Positions 1 through 7,337 of a stretch of 37,316 bases of DNA are shown here, in pieces (positions within the stretch are counted from its first letter, which is position 1; every line of letters begins with the position of its first letter). Under the pieces are notes generated by a model. It saw only the letters and a list, made by a program, of their open reading frames with translations, was not told where the DNA came from and ran no database searches. Both the position numbers and the translations under genes were made by a program. Source of the DNA: Agrococcus sp. (lineage in GTDB: Bacteria > Actinomycetota > Actinomycetes > Actinomycetales > Microbacteriaceae); contig JAPSIA010000015.1 in NCBI GenBank assembly GCA_031179215.1, forward strand, positions 1-37,316, in the 5' to 3' direction.

Positions 1-358
1 GCATCCAGCCGCCCTCGGCCGGCACGCGGAGGCCGAGGCCGACGAGCGTCGTCATGCCGGCGATCCACGCGAGGACGAGTGCGCCGACGCTCACCGCCCC
101 GATCGCGGCGAGGCGCTTGCCGCCCGCCGCGAGCAGCTCCGCCGAGAGCGCTGCGGCGATGGCGTCGACGTCGCCGAACTCGGCGACGATCGCGGCCGCG
201 GCCGATCGGCGCTCCTGACCCCGGGCGACGCGCGCCTCGAGATCCTCCCGCAGGTCGCCCTCGACCTCGCGCGCGACCTCCCTGCGGCGCCGAGGCGGCG
301 CCGCGACCGCGAGCTCGAGCCTGGCGACGAGGTCGGCGATGGCGTCGGGGTCGGGCAT
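1..358 (-). CDS. HAAS-type signalling-domain membrane protein, N-terminal part (cut by window edge)
   Basis: I translated this by hand from the ATG at 358; it runs off the left edge with 119 residues visible. Residues 1-80 are a charged helical region ending in [11 protein letters not shown]. This resembles the HAAS / DUF1700-like / permease prefix domain that precedes membrane segments in actinobacterial proteins often encoded next to PadR regulators. A hydrophobic segment, probably the first transmembrane helix, starts near residue 84 ([19 protein letters not shown]). The gene is divergent from gltX with only 37 bases between the starts. Family assignment rests on the pattern of the N-terminal domain. 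The function of the full protein cannot be told because the C-terminus lies outside the window. Confidence 0.6.
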   Translation of the reverse strand, partial: MPDPDAIADLVARLELAVAAPPRRRREVAREVEGDLREDLEARVARGQERRSAAAAIVAEFGDVDAIAAALSAELLAAGGKRLAAIGAVSVGALVLAWIAGMTTLVGLGLRVPAEGGWM

Positions 359-395
359 CGCGGCCCATCCTGCCACGCCTAGGATGGGAGCCATC

Positions 396-1886
396 ATGAG
401 CGTCCCCTTCTCGACGGCGACGGGCAGTGATGTCGTCGTCCGCTTCTGCCCCTCGCCCACCGGCACCCCGCACGTCGGCCTCATCCGCACGGCGCTGTTC
501 AACTGGGCCTACGCGCGCCACCACGGCGGCAGGCTCGTGTTCCGCATCGAGGACACCGACGCCGCCCGCGACAGCCAGGAGTCCTACGAGCAGCTGCTCG
601 AGGCGATGCGCTGGCTCGGCATCGACTGGGACGAGGGCGTCGAGACGGGCGGCCCGCACGAGCCGTACCGGCAGTCGCAGCGCGGGGAGATCTACGCCGA
701 GCTCATCGAGCGGCTGCGGGCATCCGGGCACCTGTACGAGTCGTTCGCGACCGCCGAGGAGATCGAGGCGCGCAACGTCGAGGCGGGCCGCGACCCGCGC
801 CAGGGCTACGACAACTTCGAGCGCGAGCTCACCGAGGCGCAGCGCGAGGCCTACCGCGCCGAGGGTCGCCAGCCGAGCCTGCGCCTGCGCGTGCCCGACG
901 AGGACCTCTCGTTCGTCGACCTCGTGCGCGGCGAGATCACCTTCCCGGCCGGCTCGTTCAGCGACTTCGTCGTCGTGCGGCCCAACGGCGCCCCGCTCTA
1001 CACCTTCGTCAACCCCGTCGACGATGCGCTCATGGGCGTCACGCACGTGCTGCGCGGCGAGGACCTGCTCTCGTCGACGCCGCGCCAGATCGCGCTCTAC
1101 CGCGCGCTCGCCGACATCGGCGTCGCGAGCGCGATCCCGCGCTTCGGCCACCTGCCGTACGTCATGGGCGAGGGGAACAAGAAGCTCTCCAAGCGCGACC
1201 CGCAGTCCAACCTCTTCCTGCTGCGCGAGGCGGGCTTCATCCCCGAGGGCCTGCTCAACTACCTCGCGCTGCTCGGCTGGTCGATCGCCCCCGACCGCGA
1301 CGTCTTCACCCGCGACGAGCTCATCGCCGCCTTCGACGTCGAGCAGGTCAACCCCAACCCGAGCCGCTTCGACCCCAAGAAGGCCGAGTCGATCAACGGC
1401 GACCACGTGCGGATGCTCGCGCCCGACGACTTCGCGCGCCGCCTCGAGCCGTACCTCGGCCAGGTCTTCGGCGGCGCGCCGACCGACGAGCAGCGGGCGC
1501 TGCTCGCGAAGGCGGCACCGCTCGTGCAGGAGCGCATGCAGCTCATCGGCCAGGCCGAGGACATGCTGGGCTTCCTCTTCCTCGACACCGAGGACATCCG
1601 GCACGACGCCGATGCGGTCGCGGGCCTCGGCGACGACGCGCACGCGGTGCTCGAGGCCTCGCGGCGCGCGCTCGCCGAGCTCGAGGCCTTCGACACGTCC
1701 TCGATCGAGGCGGTGCTGCGCGAGGTCCTCGTCGAGGGCCTGGGGATCAAGCCGCGCTTCGCGTTCACGCCGCTGCGCGTGGCCGTCACGGGACGCCGCA
1801 TCTCGCCGCCCCTGTTCGAGTCGATGGAGCTGCTCGGCCGCGACGCGACGCTCGCGAGGATCGACCGGCTGGCCGCGAGGGTCTGA
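396..1886 (+). CDS. gltX: Glutamyl-tRNA synthetase
   Basis: Class I aminoacyl-tRNA synthetase that charges tRNA-Glu with glutamate in the cytoplasm. In actinobacteria with GatCAB it also mischarges tRNA-Gln (family knowledge). The 496-residue protein has the HIGH-type signature near the N-terminus ([19 protein letters not shown]) and an intact KLSKR signature (GNKKLSKRD). Length is normal for bacterial GltX. I chose the ATG at 396 because an AGGA/GGGA ribosome-binding stretch lies at 381-389; upstream in-frame starts at 339 and 384 lack one. The stop overlaps the next gene's start (TGATG), so the flavoprotein is probably translationally coupled. A tRNA-Gln gene follows at 2883 and a tRNA-Glu gene lies at 36929. 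Confidence 0.96.
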   Translation: MSVPFSTATGSDVVVRFCPSPTGTPHVGLIRTALFNWAYARHHGGRLVFRIEDTDAARDSQESYEQLLEAMRWLGIDWDEGVETGGPHEPYRQSQRGEIYAELIERLRASGHLYESFATAEEIEARNVEAGRDPRQGYDNFERELTEAQREAYRAEGRQPSLRLRVPDEDLSFVDLVRGEITFPAGSFSDFVVVRPNGAPLYTFVNPVDDALMGVTHVLRGEDLLSSTPRQIALYRALADIGVASAIPRFGHLPYVMGEGNKKLSKRDPQSNLFLLREAGFIPEGLLNYLALLGWSIAPDRDVFTRDELIAAFDVEQVNPNPSRFDPKKAESINGDHVRMLAPDDFARRLEPYLGQVFGGAPTDEQRALLAKAAPLVQERMQLIGQAEDMLGFLFLDTEDIRHDADAVAGLGDDAHAVLEASRRALAELEAFDTSSIEAVLREVLVEGLGIKPRFAFTPLRVAVTGRRISPPLFESMELLGRDATLARIDRLAARV

Positions 1887-2797
1887 TGGACGTCGACGTC
1901 GTCGTGATCGGCGCCGGCCCCGCTGGACTCGCGGCGGCGCTCGGCCTCGCGCGGCAGCAGCGCACGGTGGCGCTGCTCGACTCGAACCGGCCCCGGCACG
2001 CCGCGACCCTGCGGTCGCACGGGTTCATCACCCGCGACGGGAGCTCGCCCCTCGAGCTGCGCACCCTCGGCCGCGAGGAGGTGCTGCGCTACCCGACGGT
2101 CACGCACGAGCGCACCCTCGTGCGCCAGGTCGCTGCGATCGACGGCGGCTTCGTCGTGCAGGCCGAGCAGCCCGGCTCGCGCGCGGAGAGCGAGACGCGC
2201 GCCCGGGCGGTGCTCATCGCGACGGGGCTGAGCGAGACGCTGCCCGCGTCGCCGCTCGTGCGCCCGTGGTACGGCACGAGCCTCCACTCGTGCATGGACT
2301 GCGACGGCTACGACAAGCGCGGCCAGGCCCTCGCGCTCATCGGCGAGACCGACGACCTCGTCGACCGCGCCAGGGTCATCCGCCGGCACACCGACGACCT
2401 CGCGGTCTTCACGAACGGGTCGGATGCGGTGGATGCGGCGGGGGAGGCCGCGCTCGCCGAGCACGGGATCGCCCTCGAGCGCTCGCCGATCGTCGCGATC
2501 GAGGGCGATCGCGACGGCATGCGAGCGATCGTGCTCGATGACGGCTCGCGCAGCGAGCGCTCCGGCGGCTTCGTGCGGCCCTGGTGGCACCCGCAGCTCG
2601 AGTTCGCGGAGGCGCTCGGCCTCGAGACCGACGAGGACGGCCTCGTCATCGTCGATCGCACGCAGCGCAGCTCGGTCGAGGGCGTCTACGCGGCGGGCGA
2701 CATCACCCCGGGCTTCCGTCAGCTCGCGGTCGCGGCGGGCGCCGGCACGATCGCCGCGTCCGTCATCAACCGCGACCTCATCGCCCGCGGGCTGTAG
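1886..2797 (+). CDS. Thioredoxin-reductase-like FAD flavoprotein with CxxC pair
   Basis: 303 residues. The N-terminal FAD Rossmann motif is VIGAGPAGLAAALG (7-20). A redox-active pair C136-x-x-C139 sits in SCMDCDG, and the C-terminal FAD motif AGDITPGFRQLAVAAG is intact. The region corresponding to the NADPH-binding GxGxxA motif of true thioredoxin reductases is degraded (LALIGETDDLVDRA, about 152-165). The stretch HGFITRDGSSPLELRTLGRE resembles the GliT/HlmI/DepH group of dithiol oxidases, which keep FAD and CxxC but do not use NADPH. I therefore infer either a dithiol oxidase or a reductase with unusual electron supply; databases would probably name it NAD(P)/FAD-dependent oxidoreductase. 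The start overlaps the gltX stop (TGATG), so it is probably co-expressed with gltX. Confidence 0.8.
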   Translation: MDVDVVVIGAGPAGLAAALGLARQQRTVALLDSNRPRHAATLRSHGFITRDGSSPLELRTLGREEVLRYPTVTHERTLVRQVAAIDGGFVVQAEQPGSRAESETRARAVLIATGLSETLPASPLVRPWYGTSLHSCMDCDGYDKRGQALALIGETDDLVDRARVIRRHTDDLAVFTNGSDAVDAAGEAALAEHGIALERSPIVAIEGDRDGMRAIVLDDGSRSERSGGFVRPWWHPQLEFAEALGLETDEDGLVIVDRTQRSSVEGVYAAGDITPGFRQLAVAAGAGTIAASVINRDLIARGL

Positions 2798-2817
2798 CCG
2801 GCTCGGGCCGCAGTCGA

Positions 2818-2847
2818 TTGGCGCGACGGCCGAGGCTCCGCTATGCT
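2818..2847 (+). promoter_or_regulatory. Probable promoter of tRNA-Gln
   Basis: TTGGCG (2818-2823) and TATGCT (2842-2847) are separated by 18 bases. They fit sigma-70-type -35 and -10 boxes and place the transcript start about 30 bases before the mature tRNA. Confidence 0.5.
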
Positions 2848-2882
2848 CGACTCTTGGCTCGCTCGCCTCGGCAGGCGTCCAT

Positions 2883-2954
2883 TGGGGTATGGTGTAATTG
2901 GCAACACGGAGGTTTCTGGTACCTTTGTTCTTGGTTCGAGTCCAGGTACCCCAG
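2883..2954 (+). tRNA. tRNA-Gln (anticodon CUG)
   Basis: Cloverleaf folded by eye. The acceptor stem TGGGGTA (2883-2889) pairs with TACCCCA (2947-2953), with discriminator G2954. The anticodon stem GAGGT (2909-2913) pairs with ACCTT (2921-2925) through one G-U pair. The anticodon is CTG at 2916-2918, reading CAG codons. The T-loop is TTCGAGT. CCA is not encoded. A promoter lies upstream and a hairpin follows at once. Confidence 0.95.
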
Positions 2955-2960
2955 CAGTGC

Positions 2961-2982
2961 AACCCGCGGAGACCCGCGGGTT
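2961..2982 (+). terminator. Hairpin terminator after tRNA-Gln
   Basis: AACCCGCGG (2961-2969) pairs perfectly with CCGCGGGTT (2974-2982) around a four-base loop. The tail (CTGTTGC) is only weakly T-rich, as is common in high-GC actinobacteria. Confidence 0.65.
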
Positions 2983-3278
2983 CTGTTGCATCCGGGCTCG
3001 GTCATCGCGACGCGCTGGCTCTGAGCGCTCGTCGCGACCGGCCCCGTTGCGCGACATGCCTGTGCCGATGGATGTGGGCGTGACATGCCCGTGACGGGGC
3101 GATGCTGGGCCCGCACAGGCACGGTGGCGAAGCCGCGCCCACCGAGGCAGCCGGAGCGGGTTCCGCAGCTGCGGACCGATGGGCGGAGCGTGCCAGGCCG
3201 ACATCGAGCAGCCGTGGCCCCAGCCCTTCGCTGAACGCGGCGCTGCTCGCGGCCGAGGGCGCGCAGGCGCGAGAGGGC
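2983..3278. other. Gene-free stretch of about 300 bases
   Basis: No reading frame here has a ribosome-binding site and recognisable protein content. The only structure seen is a pair of 8-base inverted repeats, GCCTGTGC (3058-3065) and GCACAGGC (3113-3120), 47 bases apart, of no obvious meaning. The TetR gene ends at its right border. Confidence 0.5.
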
Positions 3279-3818
3279 TCAGCGCGGGACGAGCGCCTCG
3301 ACGAGCCGATCGAACGACGCGTCGACATCGACCGCCATGCCGAACCCGCCCGCCGACTCGAGCGCCGCGAAGCCGTGGGCGGCGGCGCGCATCGCGCGCA
3401 TCGCGTGCACGGCCTCGTCGCCCTCGAGGCCGTCGACCGCACGCGCGGCGACCGCCAGCAGCCGCTCCGCCGCTGCCTCGAGCCGCGGGTCCCCCGACGG
3501 CTGCACGGGCAGCGCGCGGTAGCGGCCCGGGTGCCGCAGCGCCCACGCGCGGTACGCGTGCAGGAAGGCGCGCGCCGCATCAGCGCCGCGACGGTCGACG
3601 ACGGCCACGGAGAGCGTCGTCGCGAGGTCGTCGAGCAGCCGAGCGCCCACGAGCGCCTCCAGCTCAGGGAGCCCAGCGACGTGCTTGTAGAGCGAGGGTG
3701 GGCGCACGCCGGCCCTCGCGGCGACGGCGCCGAGCGAGAGCTGCGCGCCGCCGGTCGCATCGACCTCCTCGAGCGCGATGGCGACGAGGGTCTCCGGCGA
3801 CAGGCCCGCCCTAGGCAT
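3279..3818 (-). CDS. TetR-family transcriptional regulator
   Basis: 179 residues, starting at the ATG at 3818. The start lies inside the last codons of the upstream hydrolase gene (8-base overlap), so the two form one transcription unit. The N-terminal helix-turn-helix is clear: LSLGAVAARAGVRPPSLYKH (about residues 27-46), the usual TetR pattern ending in SLYKH. The rest is an alpha-helical ligand-binding region similar to the TetR C-terminal WHG-type group (RAWALRHPGRYRAL). It most likely represses its own operon through the palindrome at 4658-4674. The ligand is unknown; the neighbouring hydrolase suggests a small ester, lactone or amide. Confidence 0.88.
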   Translation of the reverse strand: MPRAGLSPETLVAIALEEVDATGGAQLSLGAVAARAGVRPPSLYKHVAGLPELEALVGARLLDDLATTLSVAVVDRRGADAARAFLHAYRAWALRHPGRYRALPVQPSGDPRLEAAAERLLAVAARAVDGLEGDEAVHAMRAMRAAAHGFAALESAGGFGMAVDVDASFDRLVEALVPR

Positions 3819-4650
3819 CGACGCTCCAGCCGAGGCGGCGCGCGAGTGCGAGCACGGCGTCCGCCGTCTCGGCGGGCCGCTCGGCATGCGGGTAGTGGCC
3901 CGCGTCCGCGACCATGCGCACCTCGACGTCCGCGCCGGCGACCGCGGCCGCGTACGCCTGCGCCTCGGCGCGCGGATCCCGGAAGTCGGGGTCGCGCTCG
4001 CCCATGACCACGACGACGGGCGCGACCTGGCTCGCGCGCGCACCGATGGCGTCCTTCGTCGCGCCGGTGCCCATGGCTTGCAGCACCTCGGTGCCGCGCG
4101 GCCGGCGCAGCGTGGCGACGATCCGGCGGCGGTGCTCGGCGAGGTCAGCGGGTGGCGCGGCATGCAGCGAGCGGTACACGAGCGACCACAGCCACGGCGT
4201 GCGCGTCACGAGGCGCATGAGCGCGCGCATGAAGGGCGGCTGCGTCGGCGCGGTGGCCCACGGGCCGATCGCGACGGCGCCGAGCACGGCGCGCGGCGCG
4301 AGCTGCGTCGCGAGGAGGGCGCTGTCGGGCGTGAAGGAGTGCCCGACCGCGATCGCGGGCCCGCCGAGCCGCTCGACGAGCGCGACCGCCGCCTCGGCGA
4401 TGAGCCGCTGCCCGGCAGGGGCGTCGGGGATGCCGGAATCGCCGTGGCCGGGGAGGTCGAGCATCGCGACGCGCAGGCCTCGAGCAGCCAGCAGCGGGGC
4501 GAGCAGCCGATACGCGCTGCGCACGTCGCCCATGCCCGGCAGGCAGACGACCAGAGGAGCGGACGGCGCAGGCGCGGCTGGTGCGACGACGTCGTAGGCG
4601 AGCTCGACGCCGTGCGCGTCGAGCATTGCGGGGGCGGAGGGTGTGGTCAC
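3811..4650 (-). CDS. Alpha/beta-hydrolase fold protein
   Basis: 279 residues with the alpha/beta-hydrolase pattern. An oxyanion-hole region (VCLPGMGDVRSAYR) is followed by LDLPGHGDS, then the nucleophile elbow AVGHSFTPDS, where the last Gly of GxSxG is replaced by Thr. A probable acid lies in MGERDPDF, and the catalytic His in DAGHYPHAERP near the C-terminus. The substrate cannot be told from sequence. The start is GTG at 4650; an in-frame ATG at 4626 is the alternative, but neither has a good ribosome-binding site. A TANNNT box (TAGCCT on the minus strand, 4657-4662) lies six bases before the GTG, suggesting a leaderless transcript. It overlaps and precedes a tetR gene, so it is probably repressed by that product. 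Confidence 0.82.
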   Translation of the reverse strand: MTTPSAPAMLDAHGVELAYDVVAPAAPAPSAPLVVCLPGMGDVRSAYRLLAPLLAARGLRVAMLDLPGHGDSGIPDAPAGQRLIAEAAVALVERLGGPAIAVGHSFTPDSALLATQLAPRAVLGAVAIGPWATAPTQPPFMRALMRLVTRTPWLWSLVYRSLHAAPPADLAEHRRRIVATLRRPRGTEVLQAMGTGATKDAIGARASQVAPVVVVMGERDPDFRDPRAEAQAYAAAVAGADVEVRMVADAGHYPHAERPAETADAVLALARRLGWSVDA

Positions 4651-4657
4651 CCGGCTA

Positions 4658-4674
4658 GGCTAATCCAATTAGCC
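4658..4674. promoter_or_regulatory. Candidate TetR operator
   Basis: GGCTAAT-CCA-ATTAGCC is a perfect 7+7 inverted repeat just upstream of the hydrolase-tetR unit. It overlaps the presumed -10 box of that unit and sits in a short AT-rich island in very GC-rich surroundings. Its size and position suit a TetR operator; assignment to this TetR is inference. Confidence 0.6.
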
Positions 4675-4690
4675 AAAGCGTGCAAGCGGT

Positions 4691-5641
4691 TCACGCCCGC
4701 CCGGCGAACAGGTCGCCCGCGAGGTACTTGAGCCCGGTGTCGGTCGCGACCGTCACGACGGTCGAACCGGCGCCGACCTCTGCCGCGAGCTGCAGCGCGG
4801 CCGCGACGTTGAGCGCGGCCGACGTGCCGGCGAAGATGCCCTCCTCGCGCGCGAGCCGAGGCGCGAGCGCCCGGGCGTCCTCCTCGTCGATGGCGCGCGC
4901 CTCGTCGAAGCTGCCGGGCGCGAGCAGCGGCGGCACGATGCCGGTCGCGATGCCCTCGACGCGGTGCGGGCCGGCCCAGCCCTGGGTGAGCATGGGGGAG
5001 GAGGTCGGCTCGAGCGCGACGACGCGCACGGCGCCGAGCTCGCGCAGCGCCGCCGAGACGCCCACGAGCATGCCCGCCGTGCCGACCCCCGCGCAGAAGA
5101 CATCGACGCGCGCACCCGCCGCGCGCGTCTGCTCGAGGATCTCGCGCCCCATCTCGCCGTAGCCGACGAGCGCGTCGCGCTCGTGGAACTGGTCGACCCA
5201 CCAGGCGCCCTCGCGCTCGACGATCCCGTCGACGACCGCGCGCATGCGCACGAAGAGGTCGGGCGTGATGCGCCCGCCGTCGCTCTGCACGAGCGTGAGC
5301 TCCGCGCCGAGCGCGCGCATCGTGTCGAGCTTCTCCTTGGCGAACGCGTCCGAGGAGACGATGGAGAGCGGGTGCCCCGTCACGGCGCACACGAAGGCGA
5401 GCGATGAGCCGGTGCTGCCCCCGGAGAACTCGACGACCCGCTGGCCGGGCTCCAGGCGCCCCCGGCGCTCCGCGCCCTCGATGATCGAGCGCGCCATGCG
5501 GTCCTTGTAGCTGCCGGTGGGATTCCCGCCCTCGAGCTTCACGAGCACGTCGGCGCCGCCGGGGGCGACCAGCCGGCGCAGGCGCACGAGCGGCGTGCCC
5601 CCGATCGCCTCGAGCGCAGAAGCGCAGATGCCGTCGCGCAT
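4691..5641 (-). CDS. PLP-dependent cysteine synthase family protein
   Basis: 316 residues of the fold-type II PLP family (cysteine synthase / cystathionine beta-synthase). The PLP-lysine region reads VKLEGGNPTGSYKDRMARS (family pattern LE..NP.gS.KDR). The substrate-binding loop SGGSTGSSLAFVCA and the phosphate-binding glycine loop CAGVGTAGMLVG are present. It would act on O-acetylserine or a similar activated amino acid with sulfide, or do a related beta-replacement; SYKDR in place of the usual SVKDR leaves the exact substrate open. I start at the ATG at 5641 because homology begins there; an upstream extension to 5746 is arginine-rich and unlike the family. It is separated from the hydrolase operon by the palindromic region and is divergent from the permease operon. 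Confidence 0.85.
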   Translation of the reverse strand: MRDGICASALEAIGGTPLVRLRRLVAPGGADVLVKLEGGNPTGSYKDRMARSIIEGAERRGRLEPGQRVVEFSGGSTGSSLAFVCAVTGHPLSIVSSDAFAKEKLDTMRALGAELTLVQSDGGRITPDLFVRMRAVVDGIVEREGAWWVDQFHERDALVGYGEMGREILEQTRAAGARVDVFCAGVGTAGMLVGVSAALRELGAVRVVALEPTSSPMLTQGWAGPHRVEGIATGIVPPLLAPGSFDEARAIDEEDARALAPRLAREEGIFAGTSAALNVAAALQLAAEVGAGSTVVTVATDTGLKYLAGDLFAGRA

Positions 5642-5789
5642 GTCGACCCCGACCTGCCGCGCGGCGCGCCCTCGCGCCGCTCTCGCGGGGAATGTACACC
5701 CGCGCCGCGTGCCGCGCGAGTGTCCTCCTCGGGGCGCGCCGCGCATCCCCGCGGCGGTGGCGCACCGGCACGCTCGAACGCCGCGAGCA

Positions 5790-5825
5790 TTGTCGCTCGG
5801 CGCCTCGCTGTGTAATGTCTGTTAC
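5790..5825 (+). promoter_or_regulatory. Promoter with RpiR-type operator for the permease operon
   Basis: TTGTCG (5790-5795) and TAATGT (5813-5818) are 17 bases apart and look like -35 and -10 boxes. The 15-mer at 5811-5825, TGTAATGTCTGTTAC, covers the -10 box. It contains an imperfect dyad GTAAY-GTCT-GTTAC and matches 13 of 15 bases of the site in front of the rpiR gene (13305-13319, opposite strand). I infer that the RpiR regulator controls this operon here. Confidence 0.65.
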
Positions 5826-5895
5826 GCATTGCTCCGAATGGCGGCTCGCCGTCTGATGAACGTCAGCGTCGACGTTCGAGGGAAAGGTCTGGCAG

Positions 5896-7335
5896 ATGAC
5901 TTCGACGGTGAACGCGCCCGAGGGCGCGACGACGAGCCCGCGCAGGATGCTGCGCCTGTGGGAGGTCGTGGCGATCTCCGTGGGCTTCATGGGCCCCGTC
6001 ATGGCGATGTCGCTCAACGGCATCGGGGTGGCGGCGCTCGTGGGATCGGCGGTGCCGTTCACGTTCATCGTGTCGTTCGTCGGCACGATGCTCGTCGCGT
6101 ACGCCTTCATCCGCCTCACGCGCTCCATCACCCACGCGGGCTCGGTGTACGCGCTCGCTGGCGCGACGCTCGGCCCGCGCGCCGGCTTCTTCGGCGGCTT
6201 CGCGCTGCTGGGCACCTACCTGTTCTTCGCGGCGTGCATCGCCGGGGCGTGCGCCGTCTTCTTCGAGGCGATGATGGCGGAGCTCGGGCTCGCCATGCCG
6301 ACGTGGGCGTGGATGCTCGTGCCGGTCGTCGTCGCGGTGTTCGTGCTGCTGCTCAACGTCCGCGAGTCGACGGTGACGGCGCGCACGCTGCTCGGCATCG
6401 GGTTCGTCGGCATCGCCGCCATGGTCGTGCTGGCGATCGTCATCATCGTGCGCGTCGCGGTGGGGGATGCGCCCGTCACGACCGGCGTCGACCTGTCGGT
6501 GCTGCTGCCAGGGGAAGCGCCCGTCAGCGCCATCATGACGGCGGCGGTGTTCGGCTTCCTCTCGTGGGCGGGCTTCGAGTCGGGCACCTCGCTCGGCGAG
6601 GAGACGCGCAACCCCAAGCGCGTCGTGCCGATCGCGCTGCTGCTGGCCGTCGTGCTCGCCGGCGCCATCTACGTGCTCGTCATGTTCGCCCAGACGATCG
6701 GCTTCGGCACCGACGCCGCCGGCGTCGAGGCGTTCGCGAACGCGTCCTCGACGCTCACGACGCTCGCCTCGACCTACATCGGGCCCTGGTTCGCCGTGCT
6801 CATCTCGGTGCTCGCGTTCCTCGTCGCCTTCGCGTCGCTGCTGAGCTCGACCGCCGCGGCATCACGGCTGCTGTTCGCGCTCGCCCGCGACGGCTTCGGG
6901 CCGAGCGGCTTCGCGCAGCTGAGCCCCAAGACGGGCGTGCCCGTGCGCGCCACCGTGTTCGTCGTCGTGCTGACCGTCGTGCTCGCCGTCGTGCTGGGCC
7001 TGTTCGGGGCGACGAGCGTCGACGCCTACTACTGGTACGCGACGATCGCGACGCTCTGCATGGTCGTCGCCTACGCGATGTGCTCGGTCGGCGTCATCCG
7101 CCACACCTTCCGGCCCGGCTCGAGGATCGCCAAGTGGGAGGCCATCGTGCCGGTCGCGGGCATCGCCTTCCTCGTCTACGTCTACGTGATCCAGATCGCC
7201 GGGCAGGTCGCGCCGTACACCTACTTCCCCTGGATCGCGGGCGCCTGGTGCGTCATCGGCCTCGCGATCGTGCTCGCCAAGCCGGCCCTCGCCGACCGCA
7301 TCGGGTCGCGCCTGACCTCGGAGGACCTCGACTGA
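5896..7335 (+). CDS. APC-family amino acid/amine permease
   Basis: 479 residues with about 12 to 14 hydrophobic segments. The APC-superfamily start is typical: the first helix carries VVAISVGFMGPVMAMSLNG, followed by conserved FxxLTRSITHAGSVYAL and, in helix 6, GFLSWAGFESGTSLGEETRNP. That helix 6 motif (F..F.GFE......EE..NP) is diagnostic of the amino acid-polyamine-organocation family. It imports an amine, amino acid or conjugate into the cytoplasm, probably with protons. ATG at 5896 is preceded by GGGAAAGG. It is the first gene of a five-gene operon, with the ligase gene starting two bases after its stop. PuuP of the E. coli putrescine pathway is a functional parallel (inference). Confidence 0.9.
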   Translation: MTSTVNAPEGATTSPRRMLRLWEVVAISVGFMGPVMAMSLNGIGVAALVGSAVPFTFIVSFVGTMLVAYAFIRLTRSITHAGSVYALAGATLGPRAGFFGGFALLGTYLFFAACIAGACAVFFEAMMAELGLAMPTWAWMLVPVVVAVFVLLLNVRESTVTARTLLGIGFVGIAAMVVLAIVIIVRVAVGDAPVTTGVDLSVLLPGEAPVSAIMTAAVFGFLSWAGFESGTSLGEETRNPKRVVPIALLLAVVLAGAIYVLVMFAQTIGFGTDAAGVEAFANASSTLTTLASTYIGPWFAVLISVLAFLVAFASLLSSTAAASRLLFALARDGFGPSGFAQLSPKTGVPVRATVFVVVLTVVLAVVLGLFGATSVDAYYWYATIATLCMVVAYAMCSVGVIRHTFRPGSRIAKWEAIVPVAGIAFLVYVYVIQIAGQVAPYTYFPWIAGAWCVIGLAIVLAKPALADRIGSRLTSEDLD

Positions 7336-7337
7336 CC

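Noticed and set aside
427-2541. 704-codon plus-strand frame rich in Ser, Arg and Ala
   Set aside because: It is the shifted frame of gltX and the flavoprotein gene; composition is a typical shadow of GC-rich coding sequence.
1259-2962. Long minus-strand reading frame opposite gltX and across tRNA-Gln
   Set aside because: It is antisense to two clear genes, arginine- and alanine-rich, and its N-terminus (GTWTRTKNKGTRN) is a translated tRNA, a common annotation artefact. The frame at 2719-3546 is the same kind of artefact.
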